Of a stretch of DNA of 64,000 bases, positions 35,385-44,982 are shown one piece after another (position 1 is the stretch's first letter; each line of letters opens with the position of its first letter). The notes beneath the pieces were generated by a model that did not search any database, had not been told where the DNA came from, and was given only the letters and a program-made list of their open reading frames with translations. The position numbers and the translations under genes were made by a program. The DNA comes from Nitrospira sp. GTDB taxonomy: Bacteria > Nitrospirota > Nitrospiria > Nitrospirales > Nitrospiraceae. The stretch lies in NCBI GenBank assembly GCA_018242665.1, contig JAFEBL010000012.1, positions 124,001 through 188,000 of the forward strand, read 5' to 3'.

Positions 35385-36820
35385 ACTCGCTGGGCCGGCT
35401 GATTCGAAAAACGGCCTTGATGCTGGTCGGGGGACTGGTGCTCGCGTTTTCCCTGCTCATCTATGTCGGCGGCGAGACGTTGCTGAACCGCTACGTCGAC
35501 CAGCGGCTGCTGGAATTGGCTGAGACCTTGGGACGGATCATCGAGCAGCGTCCCGAGCTGATCCGCAATGCGGGGGGCGAGCTCGTCGCGTTGGGCCCAA
35601 GCGGACGGAGCCAGGAGGAACAGCATGAGCTGCGGGAGGCGTCACACACCGTGAGGATTTTCTCCGTAGACGGCCAATTGGTGTGGAAGGGGTCCGATGT
35701 CGTCCCTCGCCCTCCGGTGCTTCAGACGTTGCTTGATCGAGTGGCGCGTGGTGAGACCGTGTTTGACTTGGTGCATATGCAGGACGGCTCACCCATTCGG
35801 CGCGTGTCTATTCCTGTGTCCAAGGAAGGCGGGGTCCGATATGTGCTGCAGGCGGAGGAATCCTTGCACGATGCACAAAAGACCTTGCGAGGGCTGGCAC
35901 GACTCCTGATGCTCGGCTCCGTGGCCATTCTGTTGATCGCGTGGGCGGGCAGCCTCTGGATCGCCCGGATGGTGCAGACGCCCATCGAGCAGCTCAGCCG
36001 CCGCGCCGAAACGATGTCGGAGGCTGATCTCGGTGAACGGCTCGTGTTGGATTCACCCTTTCGAGAGTTCCATCGCTTGACCCATGCCTTCAATGCCATG
36101 ATGGATCGGTTTCAGAAAAGCTGCCAGAGCCAGCGGCGATTTGTCGACTATGCCGCGCATGAGATGCAGACGCCCTTGACCGTTCTCCAAGGCAACCTGG
36201 AGGTCACGCTGCAAAAGGCGAGAACGACTGCCGAGTATCGCGAGGCCCTCATCGGTAACCTGGAGCAGGTGGAAAAGCTCATCACGCTGGCCCGGTCGTT
36301 GCTGACCTTGACCAAGGTGACGGGGGACAGACCACCGGTACGCCTCGAGCCCTTGTTATTGCAGCCGCTAGTGGAAGACCTTCTCGCAGAACTTGCCCTA
36401 TTGGCCGAAGATCGGCGGATTGTCCTCAGGTGTGAGACGGTGCCGGTGCCGCCCATCTCAGGCGATGGGCAATGGCTGAAACAAGCCCTGATCAATTTGC
36501 TGGATAACAGCCTTCGGTATACGCCGCCGGGCGGCAAGGTCATCGTGCGATTGCTGCATGTGGAAGGGCATGTCGAGATGGCCGTGAGGGATACCGGTCA
36601 TGGCATCGAACCGGAGCACCTGCCGCATCTGTTTGATCACTTTTATCGCACCGACAAGGCGCGGGCGAGAGATTCCGGCGGCACCGGGCTTGGATTGGCA
36701 ATCGTGAAGGGCATTGTGGAAGCGCACGGTGGAACGGTTGTGGTTGAGACGAAGGTGGGTGTCGGGTCGGAGTTCACGCTGCGCCTTCCGGCCCTGAGCA
36801 AGGCGACAGTTTCCGTATGA
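35381..36820 (+). CDS. Membrane sensor histidine kinase of the OmpR-type pair
   Basis: A 479-residue kinase with two membrane segments (about 12-32 and 176-198) enclosing a periplasmic sensor of about 140 residues. A HAMP domain, phospho-acceptor segment YAAHEMQTPLTVLQGNLEV and ATPase motifs (LINLLDNSLRYTPPGG, VRDTGHGIEPE, GGTGLGLAIVKGIVEAHGG) follow. The sensor region has no recognised ligand fold. The gene is translationally coupled to the regulator upstream and converges on the HPt gene with a 24-base gap. Confidence 0.92.
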   Translation: MNSLGRLIRKTALMLVGGLVLAFSLLIYVGGETLLNRYVDQRLLELAETLGRIIEQRPELIRNAGGELVALGPSGRSQEEQHELREASHTVRIFSVDGQLVWKGSDVVPRPPVLQTLLDRVARGETVFDLVHMQDGSPIRRVSIPVSKEGGVRYVLQAEESLHDAQKTLRGLARLLMLGSVAILLIAWAGSLWIARMVQTPIEQLSRRAETMSEADLGERLVLDSPFREFHRLTHAFNAMMDRFQKSCQSQRRFVDYAAHEMQTPLTVLQGNLEVTLQKARTTAEYREALIGNLEQVEKLITLARSLLTLTKVTGDRPPVRLEPLLLQPLVEDLLAELALLAEDRRIVLRCETVPVPPISGDGQWLKQALINLLDNSLRYTPPGGKVIVRLLHVEGHVEMAVRDTGHGIEPEHLPHLFDHFYRTDKARARDSGGTGLGLAIVKGIVEAHGGTVVVETKVGVGSEFTLRLPALSKATVSV

Positions 36821-36844
36821 GGAAGGAGGAGGAACCTCGCCGAT

Positions 36845-37171
36845 TTAAGGGGTGTAGACCACTGTGACTTTCGCGAGGAAGTCGGCCAAGTGAGTGATCT
36901 GAGTGGCAATGGTCGCGGCATCGTGCGCGATGGCCGCCTGCTCAAGCCGGTCGCCGATCGCACTGATCTGATCGAAGCCGTATCCGCCGCCGTCGCCTTT
37001 CATGCGATGGCCCAGTATGCCGATGGTCTGGAGATCGCCCTGCTTCAGGCAGGCCTCGATCGTCGCCAGGTCTCGGCGACGGTTGGCGAGGAATCCCGGG
37101 ACGAGGGGCTCGAGGTCCTGGCTGATGGCGACACGGATGATGGCCTGACCGGCTTCAGGGTTGTGTGACAT
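36845..37171 (-). CDS. HPt phosphotransfer protein
   Basis: A 108-residue single-domain histidine phosphotransfer protein. The phospho-His lies in ILGHRMKGDGGGYGF, matching the HPt pattern H-x-x-K-G. The start ATG shares one base with the stop of the hybrid kinase (TAATG), so translation is coupled. It should carry phosphate from the receiver domains of that kinase to response regulators such as the two encoded upstream. No other domain is present. Confidence 0.88.
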   Translation of the reverse strand: MSHNPEAGQAIIRVAISQDLEPLVPGFLANRRRDLATIEACLKQGDLQTIGILGHRMKGDGGGYGFDQISAIGDRLEQAAIAHDAATIATQITHLADFLAKVTVVYTP

Positions 37172-38940
37172 TACTGGGCGCGGGTCTTTTCGTAGGCTGC
37201 GAGCAATTCGATCAGCGTCGTTCTCTTGAGCGGCTTGGTCATGTGGGCATTGCATCCCGCGTCAAAAATCCTGGCCGATTCCTCCTTCAGCGCCAGAGCG
37301 GTCAGGGCGACGATCTGTACCGCAGGAAGACCCTGTTCCTGTTCCAACCGCCGAATGGTCTTGGTGGCCGTGAGACCATCCATAACCGGCATCTGCATGT
37401 CCATCAGGATCAAGTCATAGTGCCCGTTTTGAAATTTTGCGACGCCGATTTGACCATTGTCGGCCAAGTCGATCCGATGATTGGTATTTTTCAGGTACGA
37501 CTGGATCAACACCTGGTTATCAGGTGAGTCCTCGACCAGCAGGATGCGCAAGGATCGTCCTGGTGGAGGGCCCGGAGCAGGTTCGGTTGACGGCGCGGCA
37601 GGCAGGCCCCGCTTGCTTCGGCCCAAGGCGATACTGATGGTTTGCTGAAGGTCGGATCGCCGGATGGGTTTGACCAGGTACCCGCCGAGGCCAAGGTCAT
37701 AGGTCTTGGCGATGTCGTCGGCCCAACGGTCCGAGGCCAACATAATAATGGTTAAGTCCTGCAGTCGGGGATCCGCATGGATGCGCTCGATCACTTCAAA
37801 CCCATCCATGCCGGGCATGCGGCAATCCAGCAACAGCAGATCAACATTCGATCCGGAGCTCAGAGCCGCCTCAAACGTGTCCATGGCTTGTTCGCCGCTT
37901 TCCGCCTCGACTACCTCTGCGCCCCAGGCAAACAGGGTTTCCCGCAAGATCAAGCGATTGGTCGGGTAGTCATCCACCACGAGACAACGGACGCCGCTGA
38001 GATTCAGCGCTCCCGCGGCTTTGGAGGGCGGAGGATCGGCCTGGACGCCGAGCTGCACGACGCAGTGGAAGGTGCTCCCTTTGCCGAGGGTGCTCTCGAC
38101 CCAAATTCGACCACCCATGAGTCCCGCCAGTTGCTGCGAGATCGACAGGCCGAGCCCCGTGCCTCCATACCGGCGGGCGATCGTACTGTGCGCCTGGGTG
38201 AAGGTATCGAAAATGGCGGTGATTTTATCGTGCGGGACTCCGATACCGGTATCGGTGACGGAAAACCGGATGGCGCCCGGTGTGCGGCGTTCCGAATCGT
38301 TGGTGATGGTCATCACCACCGAGCCCTTTTCCGTGAATTTGATGGCGTTGCCGAGCAGATTGAGCAGGATCTGATACAGGCGATTGGGATCGCCGATCAG
38401 ATGGCAGGGGACGTCACTCGCGAGATGACAGACGAGTTCCAAGCCCTTCTCGTTGGCGCGGAGCGCCAGCATTTCGCTCGCCTTGTCGATGAGCTCCGAC
38501 AGGTCGAAGTCGATGCTGTCCAAGTCGAGCCGCCCAGATTCGACTTTCGAGAGGTCCAGAATATCGTTGATCAAGCTCAACAGGCTGGCCCCTGCGCGTC
38601 GAAAAATGCGGAGATACTTGCGTTGCTCAGGCGTCAACGTCGTATCCCAGAGCAGATCGGCCATGCCGATGATGGCGTTCATGGGGGTACGGATTTCATG
38701 GCTCATGCTGGCCAGAAAGTCGCTCTTGGCGCGGTTGGCGACATCGGCGGCGTCCTTCGCGCGCTGCAATTCCTCGACGCGGTGCTGCAATTCTTTGGAC
38801 GCGCGTTCGAGTGCCCGTTCGGCGCGCCGGCGGGCGGCTTGCTCGCGTTGCAGTGCGGTGAGAGGGCGGGAAGCGGTGCGACGGGGGCGTTTCGGGTTGG
38901 TGCCGGTGGAGCGTCTGGTTTGTGGGATGCGTTTGGCCAT
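37171..38940 (-). CDS. Soluble hybrid histidine kinase with two receiver domains
   Basis: A 589-residue protein without membrane segments. A basic N-terminus (first 30 residues rich in Arg, Pro and Thr) leads to a coiled coil of about 50 residues. The phospho-acceptor segment [20 protein letters not shown] and ATPase motifs ([36 protein letters not shown]) follow. Receiver 1 has [13 protein letters not shown] and receiver 2 has [13 protein letters not shown], and both have the Lys after their last strand. No sensory domain is visible, so input must come through the coiled coil or a partner. It is coupled to the HPt gene. Confidence 0.9.
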   Translation of the reverse strand: MAKRIPQTRRSTGTNPKRPRRTASRPLTALQREQAARRRAERALERASKELQHRVEELQRAKDAADVANRAKSDFLASMSHEIRTPMNAIIGMADLLWDTTLTPEQRKYLRIFRRAGASLLSLINDILDLSKVESGRLDLDSIDFDLSELIDKASEMLALRANEKGLELVCHLASDVPCHLIGDPNRLYQILLNLLGNAIKFTEKGSVVMTITNDSERRTPGAIRFSVTDTGIGVPHDKITAIFDTFTQAHSTIARRYGGTGLGLSISQQLAGLMGGRIWVESTLGKGSTFHCVVQLGVQADPPPSKAAGALNLSGVRCLVVDDYPTNRLILRETLFAWGAEVVEAESGEQAMDTFEAALSSGSNVDLLLLDCRMPGMDGFEVIERIHADPRLQDLTIIMLASDRWADDIAKTYDLGLGGYLVKPIRRSDLQQTISIALGRSKRGLPAAPSTEPAPGPPPGRSLRILLVEDSPDNQVLIQSYLKNTNHRIDLADNGQIGVAKFQNGHYDLILMDMQMPVMDGLTATKTIRRLEQEQGLPAVQIVALTALALKEESARIFDAGCNAHMTKPLKRTTLIELLAAYEKTRAQ

Positions 38941-39031
38941 GTCGTCGTTTGCTCGCCTGCAGGTCGATGATGACCGATTTCCGTCGTGGCCGGATGCAGA
39001 GCGAGGCGGCCGTCACGACGCCGAGGCGCCA

Positions 39032-40036
39032 TCAATCTTTATGGGTGTGGTGCACGAGGGTCAGCACTCCGGCCTGCTTAGCCCGGTTGCGCCCATCTTG
39101 TTTGGCCTGATAGAGCGCCTGATCGGCCGCTCGAATGAGGTCGGTCGGGGCTGCGACGCGACTCGGCACGGTGCACGCAAACCCTAGACTGATGGTTACG
39201 GGATCGCCGTTCGGATGTTTCATCTCCGCTTCGCACACTTTTCGCCTCAGCGTATCGGCAACCTGCGCCGCGCCGTCGACGGTGGTCCCTGGTAGCACGA
39301 TCACGAACTCATCGCCGCCATACCGAGCGACCAAGTCGCCGGGACGATTGACATGGCTGGAAATCAGTTGCGCGACCTGTCGGAGGCATTCATCGCCGGC
39401 CTGGTGGCCGTGGCTGTCGTTGTAGGTTTTGAAGTAGTCAATGTCGAGCATAATGAGGGACAGCGGAGTCGATTCACGCGCGGCGCGCCGCCATTCCTGA
39501 TCGAGGAAGTCGTCGAATTGCCGCCGATTGGTGATGCCGGTCAGGCCGTCGAGGCACGAGAGCCGCAGCAACATCTGGTTGGCTTCCTGCAACTGGCGCA
39601 TGACTTCCAGCAATTCCTGCTCGCGCGCCCGGCGCCGTTCGATTTCATGGACGAGCCGGAGGACGCAGCGTACGCGGGTCAGCAGCTCAATTTTGCTGAT
39701 GGGTTTGGCGACGTAGTCGATGGCGCCGGCCGCAAAGGCCAGCTGCAGATCCACGGGATCGGTTTTGACGGTGACCATGATGATCGGGATGTCCCGATAA
39801 CGCTCCACCGCCTTGATCTGCCGGCAGGCTTCGATTCCGTTGGTGGAGGGCATGACGATATCCATCAAGATCAAATCCACCCGGCCGGTCATTTGCCGCA
39901 TCCCGTCGAGGCCCAAGAGGCGGAAGGCAGCCGCAGCGGATTCCGCGACGAACGTTTCTTCGTATCCGGCGTTGGCGAGGATGGATTGGATCAACAGACG
40001 ATCGTCTGTCGAATCATCGACGATCAGGATACCCAT
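39032..40036 (-). CDS. Response regulator with diguanylate cyclase output
   Basis: A 334-residue protein. The receiver (phospho-Asp in [13 protein letters not shown]) is joined by a coiled coil to a GGDEF domain with the intact motif [13 protein letters not shown]. An RxxD inhibitory site (RPGD) sits five residues before the motif, indicating product inhibition by c-di-GMP. It makes c-di-GMP when activated, probably by phosphorelay from the hybrid kinase in the same run. An analogous receiver protein lies directly upstream. Confidence 0.92.
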   Translation of the reverse strand: MGILIVDDSTDDRLLIQSILANAGYEETFVAESAAAAFRLLGLDGMRQMTGRVDLILMDIVMPSTNGIEACRQIKAVERYRDIPIIMVTVKTDPVDLQLAFAAGAIDYVAKPISKIELLTRVRCVLRLVHEIERRRAREQELLEVMRQLQEANQMLLRLSCLDGLTGITNRRQFDDFLDQEWRRAARESTPLSLIMLDIDYFKTYNDSHGHQAGDECLRQVAQLISSHVNRPGDLVARYGGDEFVIVLPGTTVDGAAQVADTLRRKVCEAEMKHPNGDPVTISLGFACTVPSRVAAPTDLIRAADQALYQAKQDGRNRAKQAGVLTLVHHTHKD

Positions 40037-40079
40037 GGTCAGTCTCCCTGAAAGTAATGTCGTACGCCGATGCTAGCAG

Positions 40080-40733
40080 CTAGTCTGGGTAAACACCAGG
40101 GTAATGCTTTTTGATGCAGGGAGTGCAGAGGCCGTGGCTGAACTCGGCCTCGGAGTGTTGCTGGATATATTCTTCCAATTGCTGCCAGAAACCCTGGTCG
40201 TTGCGAATCTTCTTGCAGGATGCGCAGATGGGCACGAGCCCCTTGAGGACCTTCACTTCCCGCAACGCCTGTTGGAGTTCGTCGTTACTGCGGCGCAGCT
40301 CGGCCTCGCGGGCCTTGCGACAATCCATTTCCTGTTTCAGCATGAGGGCGGAGCCGACCCGAGCGAGTAATTCCGTGCTGGTGACCGGCTTGGTGATGAA
40401 GTCCATCGCCCCGGCGGCAAAGGCCGCTTGAAGATCTCCCATCGCGGTTTTTGCGGTGACCACGATGATGGGAATGTCTCGCAACGGCTCCAGGCTCTTG
40501 ATGTGCCGGGTGGCGTCGACGCCATTGATGCCCGGCATCAGAAAATCCATCAAGATCAAATCGACGGCGTGGGGATTGTTCTGCGGCTGGTCGATGCCGA
40601 GATGCGCATAGGCCGCCATGGCGGAATCGGCAATGAGCAGGTCTTGGTGGCCTGCCTTAGACAGGATGGTTTTCAGCAGCAGTTGCTGGTCCGGAGAGTC
40701 ATCGACGATCAGAATGCTCATGGGGCGCCTCAT
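40080..40733 (-). CDS. Response regulator with C-terminal Cys-pair (zinc-ribbon-like) module
   Basis: A 217-residue protein. The receiver has phospho-Asp in LILMDFLMPGINGVD and the Lys in FITKPVTSTELLARV. A coiled coil is followed by a short module with two Cys pairs (ICASCKKIR and GLCTPCIKKHYP) that probably binds zinc and is often found at the end of receiver or PAS proteins. Its output is unknown. It is the first gene of the four-gene phosphorelay run. The receiver closely resembles that of the GGDEF protein downstream, suggesting duplication. Confidence 0.88.
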   Translation of the reverse strand: MRRPMSILIVDDSPDQQLLLKTILSKAGHQDLLIADSAMAAYAHLGIDQPQNNPHAVDLILMDFLMPGINGVDATRHIKSLEPLRDIPIIVVTAKTAMGDLQAAFAAGAMDFITKPVTSTELLARVGSALMLKQEMDCRKAREAELRRSNDELQQALREVKVLKGLVPICASCKKIRNDQGFWQQLEEYIQQHSEAEFSHGLCTPCIKKHYPGVYPD

Positions 40734-40860
40734 CCGGCCGAAGTGTGGTGGCGGCCTCCGACCTTCGGCTCACGGCTCAGCGGGGTGCCGGTGCCGCCGC
40801 CCAAGCCAGATTCAGTATCGGCCGAACAGGCGCAGAGGTTGAGCGCGGGCGGCCGCGGGA

Positions 40861-41310
40861 CTACCGTTGGAGGGCGGCTTTGACGAGATCGCTCACCACC
40901 TTGCCGTCGACGGATTGGCCGGCGAGGCGGGCCATGACGGCCTTCATAACCTGTCCCATGTCCTTGAGGGATGAGGCGCCAGACTCTTTGATGACCAGCG
41001 CGACGATGTTTGCCAGCTCATCCGAAGAGAGGGCAGCCGGGAGATATCCTTCGATGATGGTGATTTCCTGCCGTTCCTTGTCGGCGAGGTCTTGGCGATT
41101 GCCCTTTTCAAACTGCTCGGCGGCTTCCTTGCGCTGCTTGATGAGCGTCGTCATGATGCGGCTCATTCCGGCATCGTCGAGATCCTGCTTGAGTTCCACT
41201 TCTTTGTATTGCACCGCGGCTTTGATCATGCGAATCACGTCGATACGCAGTTGATCCCGCGACTTCATCGCTGACTTGAGGTCGTCGCTGAGACGGTCAT
41301 GGAGTGACAT
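40861..41310 (-). CDS. yqeY: YqeY/GatB-like domain protein
   Basis: A 149-residue helical protein of the YqeY family, related to the tail domain of GatB, which contacts tRNA in the amidotransferase. Conserved features are SLHDRLSDDLKSAMKSRD, LRIDVIRMIKAAVQYKEVE, and the C-terminal KDMGQVMKAVMARLAGQSVDGK. Stand-alone members are common and their role is not well defined. The ATG at 41310 is preferred because an AAAGGA ribosome site lies just upstream. Confidence 0.9.
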   Translation of the reverse strand: MSLHDRLSDDLKSAMKSRDQLRIDVIRMIKAAVQYKEVELKQDLDDAGMSRIMTTLIKQRKEAAEQFEKGNRQDLADKERQEITIIEGYLPAALSSDELANIVALVIKESGASSLKDMGQVMKAVMARLAGQSVDGKVVSDLVKAALQR

Positions 41311-41402
41311 CGCATTCCTTTCAGATGGGGACAAGCGTTGCCGCGGAGAATAGCGCCTTTGGAAAAGGCAGTCAACGTGGTGGGCCCGGTCTCGTTTTCA
41401 GG

Positions 41403-41431
41403 TTGAGCGGGGAAGGGGACTACCCCATAAT
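41403..41431 (+). promoter_or_regulatory. Sigma-70-like promoter of the small lipoprotein gene
   Basis: TTGAGC at 41403-41408 and CATAAT at 41426-41431 with a 17-base spacer, about 50 bases before the ATG at 41482. Confidence 0.5.
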
Positions 41432-41481
41432 GCAGTGTCGAGGGTCAGGGGCGCGGGGGTATTGATCGAAAGGGGGACGGA

Positions 41482-41694
41482 ATGGATCAAACACGGAGCA
41501 AGGGGGCTGCATGGTCTCTGGGTGTTGGGATGGCTGGATGTTTGGCCGTTGCGCTGGTGCTGTTGGCTGGCTGTGCGAGTGACAAGCCCAAGCCGATGGC
41601 CCAACCGTCTTCAGAGCAGGTCAAAGGGAGTGCGGATCGTGCGTTCGACCGCCTGAAACAGGAAGAGGGGGAACGCCGACCGGCAGGGATGTAG
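41482..41694 (+). CDS. Small lipoprotein, 70 residues
   Basis: A short exported protein with a long signal sequence ending in the lipobox LLAGC (Cys about residue 31). The remaining 39 residues are charged and end in RPAGM, with no recognised domain. An AAAGGGGGACGG ribosome region and a sigma-70-like promoter precede it. It converges on the MFS transporter gene with a 42-base gap. The function is unknown. Confidence 0.72.
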   Translation: MDQTRSKGAAWSLGVGMAGCLAVALVLLAGCASDKPKPMAQPSSEQVKGSADRAFDRLKQEEGERRPAGM

Positions 41695-41736
41695 GGTGGG
41701 ATTGCAATCCGCCTATGGCGTGACGCGCGGGTTCCT

Positions 41737-43140
41737 TCAGGGCATCCACGTCGCGATGGACTTCAGAAGAGGCAGTTCCCAGATCAGATGTCCTTGTGGC
41801 GGAGACATAATGCGCCTGGGCTCGGCGAAGGTGCGCAGCAGACTCACGGCGATCATGAGCCGCAGTCCCCCGGAGAGGCAAAAGAGAAACGGGAGGTTCG
41901 ATGCCGGCGTGAGCTGCCATGTGCCGATCGAGAGTTCGGCGGGCATCAGCGTGGCCAGCCAACTGCCGGTGAGCGCGCCGAGCCCCCACCCCACCGCATT
42001 CATGGCGTTCGCCAGCGCCACCCCTCTCGTGCGCTCTTCCTGGCGCAACGAATCGAAGACATAATTTTGCAAGCCGAGCGAGAGCCCCGCCCAGATCACC
42101 CCGCCGAAAAAGTTGACGGTCAGCAGAAAGAGATACTGTTCGCTGAGCAGGTAACCCATCGGCAGGAAAGGGACAGCCGAGGCGGTCAGCGCCAGCAAGG
42201 CTTTATTGCCATACCGGTCGCCGATCTGGCCCCAGGGCCCCAGCGTGAGAAACTGGGCTGAGATGCTACTGGCCATCCAACCGGCATACTGCAGGTACGA
42301 CCAGTGGAGATCCCGCAACAGATAGATCACAAAAAACGGCCCCGACAGCAGGACGGCGAAATGCATCAGCCCTGAGAACACCAGGAAGCGTCGAAAATCG
42401 CCGCTGGCGGCATTGGCGAGAAAATGCCTGAATCCATGCGGGGCTTCGAGCCGGTGTCCCGGGATCAAGCGGGAGACGTGGGTTTGGCACGTGGTGGCGC
42501 CGATACGGGCTGCGGCGGCGCCGAGAAAGATCACGAGGAAGCCGATCCAACTCAAATCCCATCGTTGCCCCAACGTCAGGATCGCTCCTGCCAATCCCAA
42601 GGCGGCAAAACTGGTCAGTGCCGTCGTGCGCGCTCGCCTGGCAAAATACGCGCCGCGACTGTCGGCGTCCGCCACATCGACTAAGAGGCTATTCCAGATC
42701 GGAGCGGTCACGTGACCGAAGCCAAAATAGAGCATGGCGCAGCCGATCAACAGCCATGGGCCGTGATCCGGAGCGATCAGTGGCAGCGACAGGATCGGAA
42801 GCCAGCAAAACGCCTGGGCCCGCCCTCCGGCAATAAGGAGACGGCCGGGGAGCCGGAGAAGCTGCAGCACTTTCACTGAGGCGAGTTGCGCCACCACGCC
42901 GACCAGTTGCGGCAGGGCCGATAGGATGGCGATGTGAAACGGGGAGGCATGCAGGAGCAGAGCAAATGCCGAGAAGTACGTCTCTCCGCCGCCCTGCGCC
43001 GCGGCTTGGAAGGCCGCATCGCGGACGCCGTAGTGCCGGCTCTTTACCTTCGCGTCTTGTTCGGGTGTCTTCGTCTCGTCCGCCGAAGGGGGCTGCTGTG
43101 GAGCCGAGGGCGGATTGCCGCGAGTCGTGGTGTGATTCAT
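41737..43140 (-). CDS. MFS transporter
   Basis: A 467-residue inner-membrane protein with about 12 hydrophobic segments preceded by a 35-residue hydrophilic, Pro- and Lys-rich N-terminus. Conserved MFS loop features include the basic RARTTALTSFAALGL region and GDRYGNKALLAL near the loop between helices 8 and 9. No substrate-specific signature is seen. Drug or metabolite export is a possible but unproven role. The gene is divergent from an exported hypothetical protein. Confidence 0.85.
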   Translation of the reverse strand: MNHTTTRGNPPSAPQQPPSADETKTPEQDAKVKSRHYGVRDAAFQAAAQGGGETYFSAFALLLHASPFHIAILSALPQLVGVVAQLASVKVLQLLRLPGRLLIAGGRAQAFCWLPILSLPLIAPDHGPWLLIGCAMLYFGFGHVTAPIWNSLLVDVADADSRGAYFARRARTTALTSFAALGLAGAILTLGQRWDLSWIGFLVIFLGAAAARIGATTCQTHVSRLIPGHRLEAPHGFRHFLANAASGDFRRFLVFSGLMHFAVLLSGPFFVIYLLRDLHWSYLQYAGWMASSISAQFLTLGPWGQIGDRYGNKALLALTASAVPFLPMGYLLSEQYLFLLTVNFFGGVIWAGLSLGLQNYVFDSLRQEERTRGVALANAMNAVGWGLGALTGSWLATLMPAELSIGTWQLTPASNLPFLFCLSGGLRLMIAVSLLRTFAEPRRIMSPPQGHLIWELPLLKSIATWMP

Positions 43141-43252
43141 GAGGCTTTGGATGGCGACGAGGGCCCGGTACAGCGATGTGTGTAGTGAATGAGTGGCATT
43201 ATATCAGAGCCGGCTGAGTTGCCCTTGTTTCCGTCACATCCCTGCAGGCCGG

Positions 43253-43282
43253 TTGACCCTTCCTTCCCGCAGTGAGTACCAT
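43253..43282 (+). promoter_or_regulatory. Sigma-70-like promoter of the exported 228-residue protein
   Basis: TTGACC at 43253-43258, 18-base spacer and TACCAT at 43277-43282. The predicted start falls on or next to the ATG at 43288. Confidence 0.5.
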
Positions 43283-43287
43283 ATTCT

Positions 43288-43974
43288 ATGGAGACCATGC
43301 GGCGACAAGCTTTTCCGGACTGGGGGGGATGGGCGCGATTCTCCCCCGCGCTGGCAATCGCCTTCTGTGTCCTCTCGATTGTGGTATGGCTGGAACCAGC
43401 CGCCCAGGGCCGCGATCTGATGGTGCCAAAAGAACAGGTCACCACGGAGTTCGAGCCAACCGAAACGCCGTCGCTGGATGTGCAGCAGAAGGGCGTGCCG
43501 CAGTCGCTGTTCACCTGGATCAAGATGGCGCGCGGCTATGAAGTTGAATGGGACACGTTCGGTCGCAAAGGCTGGTTTACGCAGGACCCGCGTCTTAAGC
43601 CGATTGCTCCAGGGACGACGGTGTTCCCGCCTGATACGCCGGCGGTCTACATTGTGTTCGAAGTCGCGCCACTCGAAGACCCGGCACAGTTTGCCGCACA
43701 GGTATTTGCCATTGGGGCGGACGGCAAAGCAAGCGATGTGGTACTTGTGCAGGATAGTCTTGAAGTGCCGGGCCATGAGCGGTATGGGTTTCTGGAGTTG
43801 AAGAAGCCGTCGCCGCACTGGCCGAAGGGCACGTATCTTGTCAAGATCTATATCACGTCACTCGGACAGCAACCATTCCATGCCGTGAACCAAGTCGGTA
43901 CCATGCGGTTTGCCGTGACCGATCAGCCGACTGCGGATGTCCTCCCTTCTGCCACCGAGCCCATCTCCCGTTGA
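43288..43974 (+). CDS. Exported hypothetical protein, 228 residues
   Basis: A protein with an N-terminal signal peptide (hydrophobic core about 20-36, cleavage likely after AAQG). The mature part is rich in beta strands (PAVYIVFEVAPLEDPAQFAAQ, DVVLVQDSLEVPGHERYGF, GTYLVKIYITSLGQQPF) and ends in a disordered tail. The fold may be immunoglobulin-like. No cysteine is present after the signal. An internal ATG at 43297 has a GGAG four bases upstream and could be the start instead. No family is recognised. Confidence 0.72.
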   Translation: METMRRQAFPDWGGWARFSPALAIAFCVLSIVVWLEPAAQGRDLMVPKEQVTTEFEPTETPSLDVQQKGVPQSLFTWIKMARGYEVEWDTFGRKGWFTQDPRLKPIAPGTTVFPPDTPAVYIVFEVAPLEDPAQFAAQVFAIGADGKASDVVLVQDSLEVPGHERYGFLELKKPSPHWPKGTYLVKIYITSLGQQPFHAVNQVGTMRFAVTDQPTADVLPSATEPISR

Positions 43975-44059
43975 AAATTTTCCCTCGCTTGGTCTAACGT
44001 GCTCCCACCGCGCGCTCCCAGATGTGTGGGGCGTTGATCGTGATGACTGGAGCAGAGGT

Positions 44060-44335
44060 ATGAAGGAAACTGATGCAGAAAAGTTGGCGCTGTTATACGA
44101 GCGCCTGTGCGATGTCTGTTTGGTCGAGAAGGAGGTCTGGACGGAGATCTATATGCCCCGTACGTTCAAGGACGGCACAGCCGTGCGGACCAACATTCAG
44201 GACCGGTATCACGTGGTGATCGACGATCGGGGAGTGGAAGATGCGTTGGAGGCGAACATCCCTCTTGGGAAGGCCGCATTGGCTGCGGCCATCCAAGAGT
44301 ATCGCGCGCACATCAGCTTCGAGAAACAGACCTAA
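44060..44335 (+). CDS. Hypothetical protein, 91 residues
   Basis: A small soluble acidic protein (MKETDAEKLALLYERLCDVC onward) with two cysteines near the N-terminus. The central region reads EVWTEIYMPRTFKDGTAVRT and the end is helical. The ATG at 44060 has AGAGG just upstream; a longer frame starting at 43937 would overlap the previous gene and is not supported. No family is recognised. It converges on the GPx gene with a six-base gap. Confidence 0.65.
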   Translation: MKETDAEKLALLYERLCDVCLVEKEVWTEIYMPRTFKDGTAVRTNIQDRYHVVIDDRGVEDALEANIPLGKAALAAAIQEYRAHISFEKQT

Positions 44336-44341
44336 CGGCGA

Positions 44342-44965
44342 TCAGTTTTTCGCCAGAAATCGTTCGACGTCCTTGACGATCTCCTGGGCGAGCGGTTTCG
44401 TGCGATGGTGATAGCGGGCGACGACGTTACCCGACCGATCGACTAAGTACTTCTGGAAATTCCATTCCACTTCCCCGGGGAAGGGACTCTGTTCCGTGAG
44501 GTAGTGATAGAGCGGATGTTTGTCGTCGCCCTTCACACTGATTTTGCTGAAGAGTGGGAATCCGACGCTGTACTTCGTCAGGCAGAATCCCTTGATCTCC
44601 TCATTGCTTCCCGGTTCTTGCTGGCCGAAATTATTGGCCGGGAAGGCCAGGATCTCAAACCCCTTGTCCTTATAGGTTTCGTACATCTGCTCAAGGTCGG
44701 CATATTGCGGAGTGTTGCCACAGAAGCTGGCCGTATTGACCAGCATGACGACTTTCCCCTTGTATTGGCTCAGTGAGACTGGTTTTCCGTCGATATCGTT
44801 CAACGTGAAGTCATAGACGGTAGAGGCTTTTGCTGCCATGCGTGTCTCTCCTTGTTGTGCCGCATTCACCGACCCCAGGCCCATCGCCACCGCGCAAAGC
44901 CCGACACTCACTGCAAGGCCAAGGCCCAGCACCTTCCACGAGCATGTCGGTCGAGAGATCGGCAT
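44342..44965 (-). CDS. Exported glutathione-peroxidase-family thiol peroxidase
   Basis: A 207-residue enzyme with a Sec signal (cleavage probably after VNA), so the mature protein is periplasmic. It is a cysteine-type GPx: NTASFCGNTPQYADLEQMY holds the peroxidatic Cys, FPANNFGQQEPGSNEEI holds the conserved Gln, and WNFQKYLVD holds the Trp and Asn of the active site. A second Cys in GFCLTKY may act as resolving residue. These enzymes usually use thioredoxin-like donors and not glutathione. The gene lies 17 bases after htpX and has an AAGGAG ribosome site. Confidence 0.9.
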   Translation of the reverse strand: MPISRPTCSWKVLGLGLAVSVGLCAVAMGLGSVNAAQQGETRMAAKASTVYDFTLNDIDGKPVSLSQYKGKVVMLVNTASFCGNTPQYADLEQMYETYKDKGFEILAFPANNFGQQEPGSNEEIKGFCLTKYSVGFPLFSKISVKGDDKHPLYHYLTEQSPFPGEVEWNFQKYLVDRSGNVVARYHHRTKPLAQEIVKDVERFLAKN

Positions 44966-44982
44966 GATATGTACTCCTTCGG

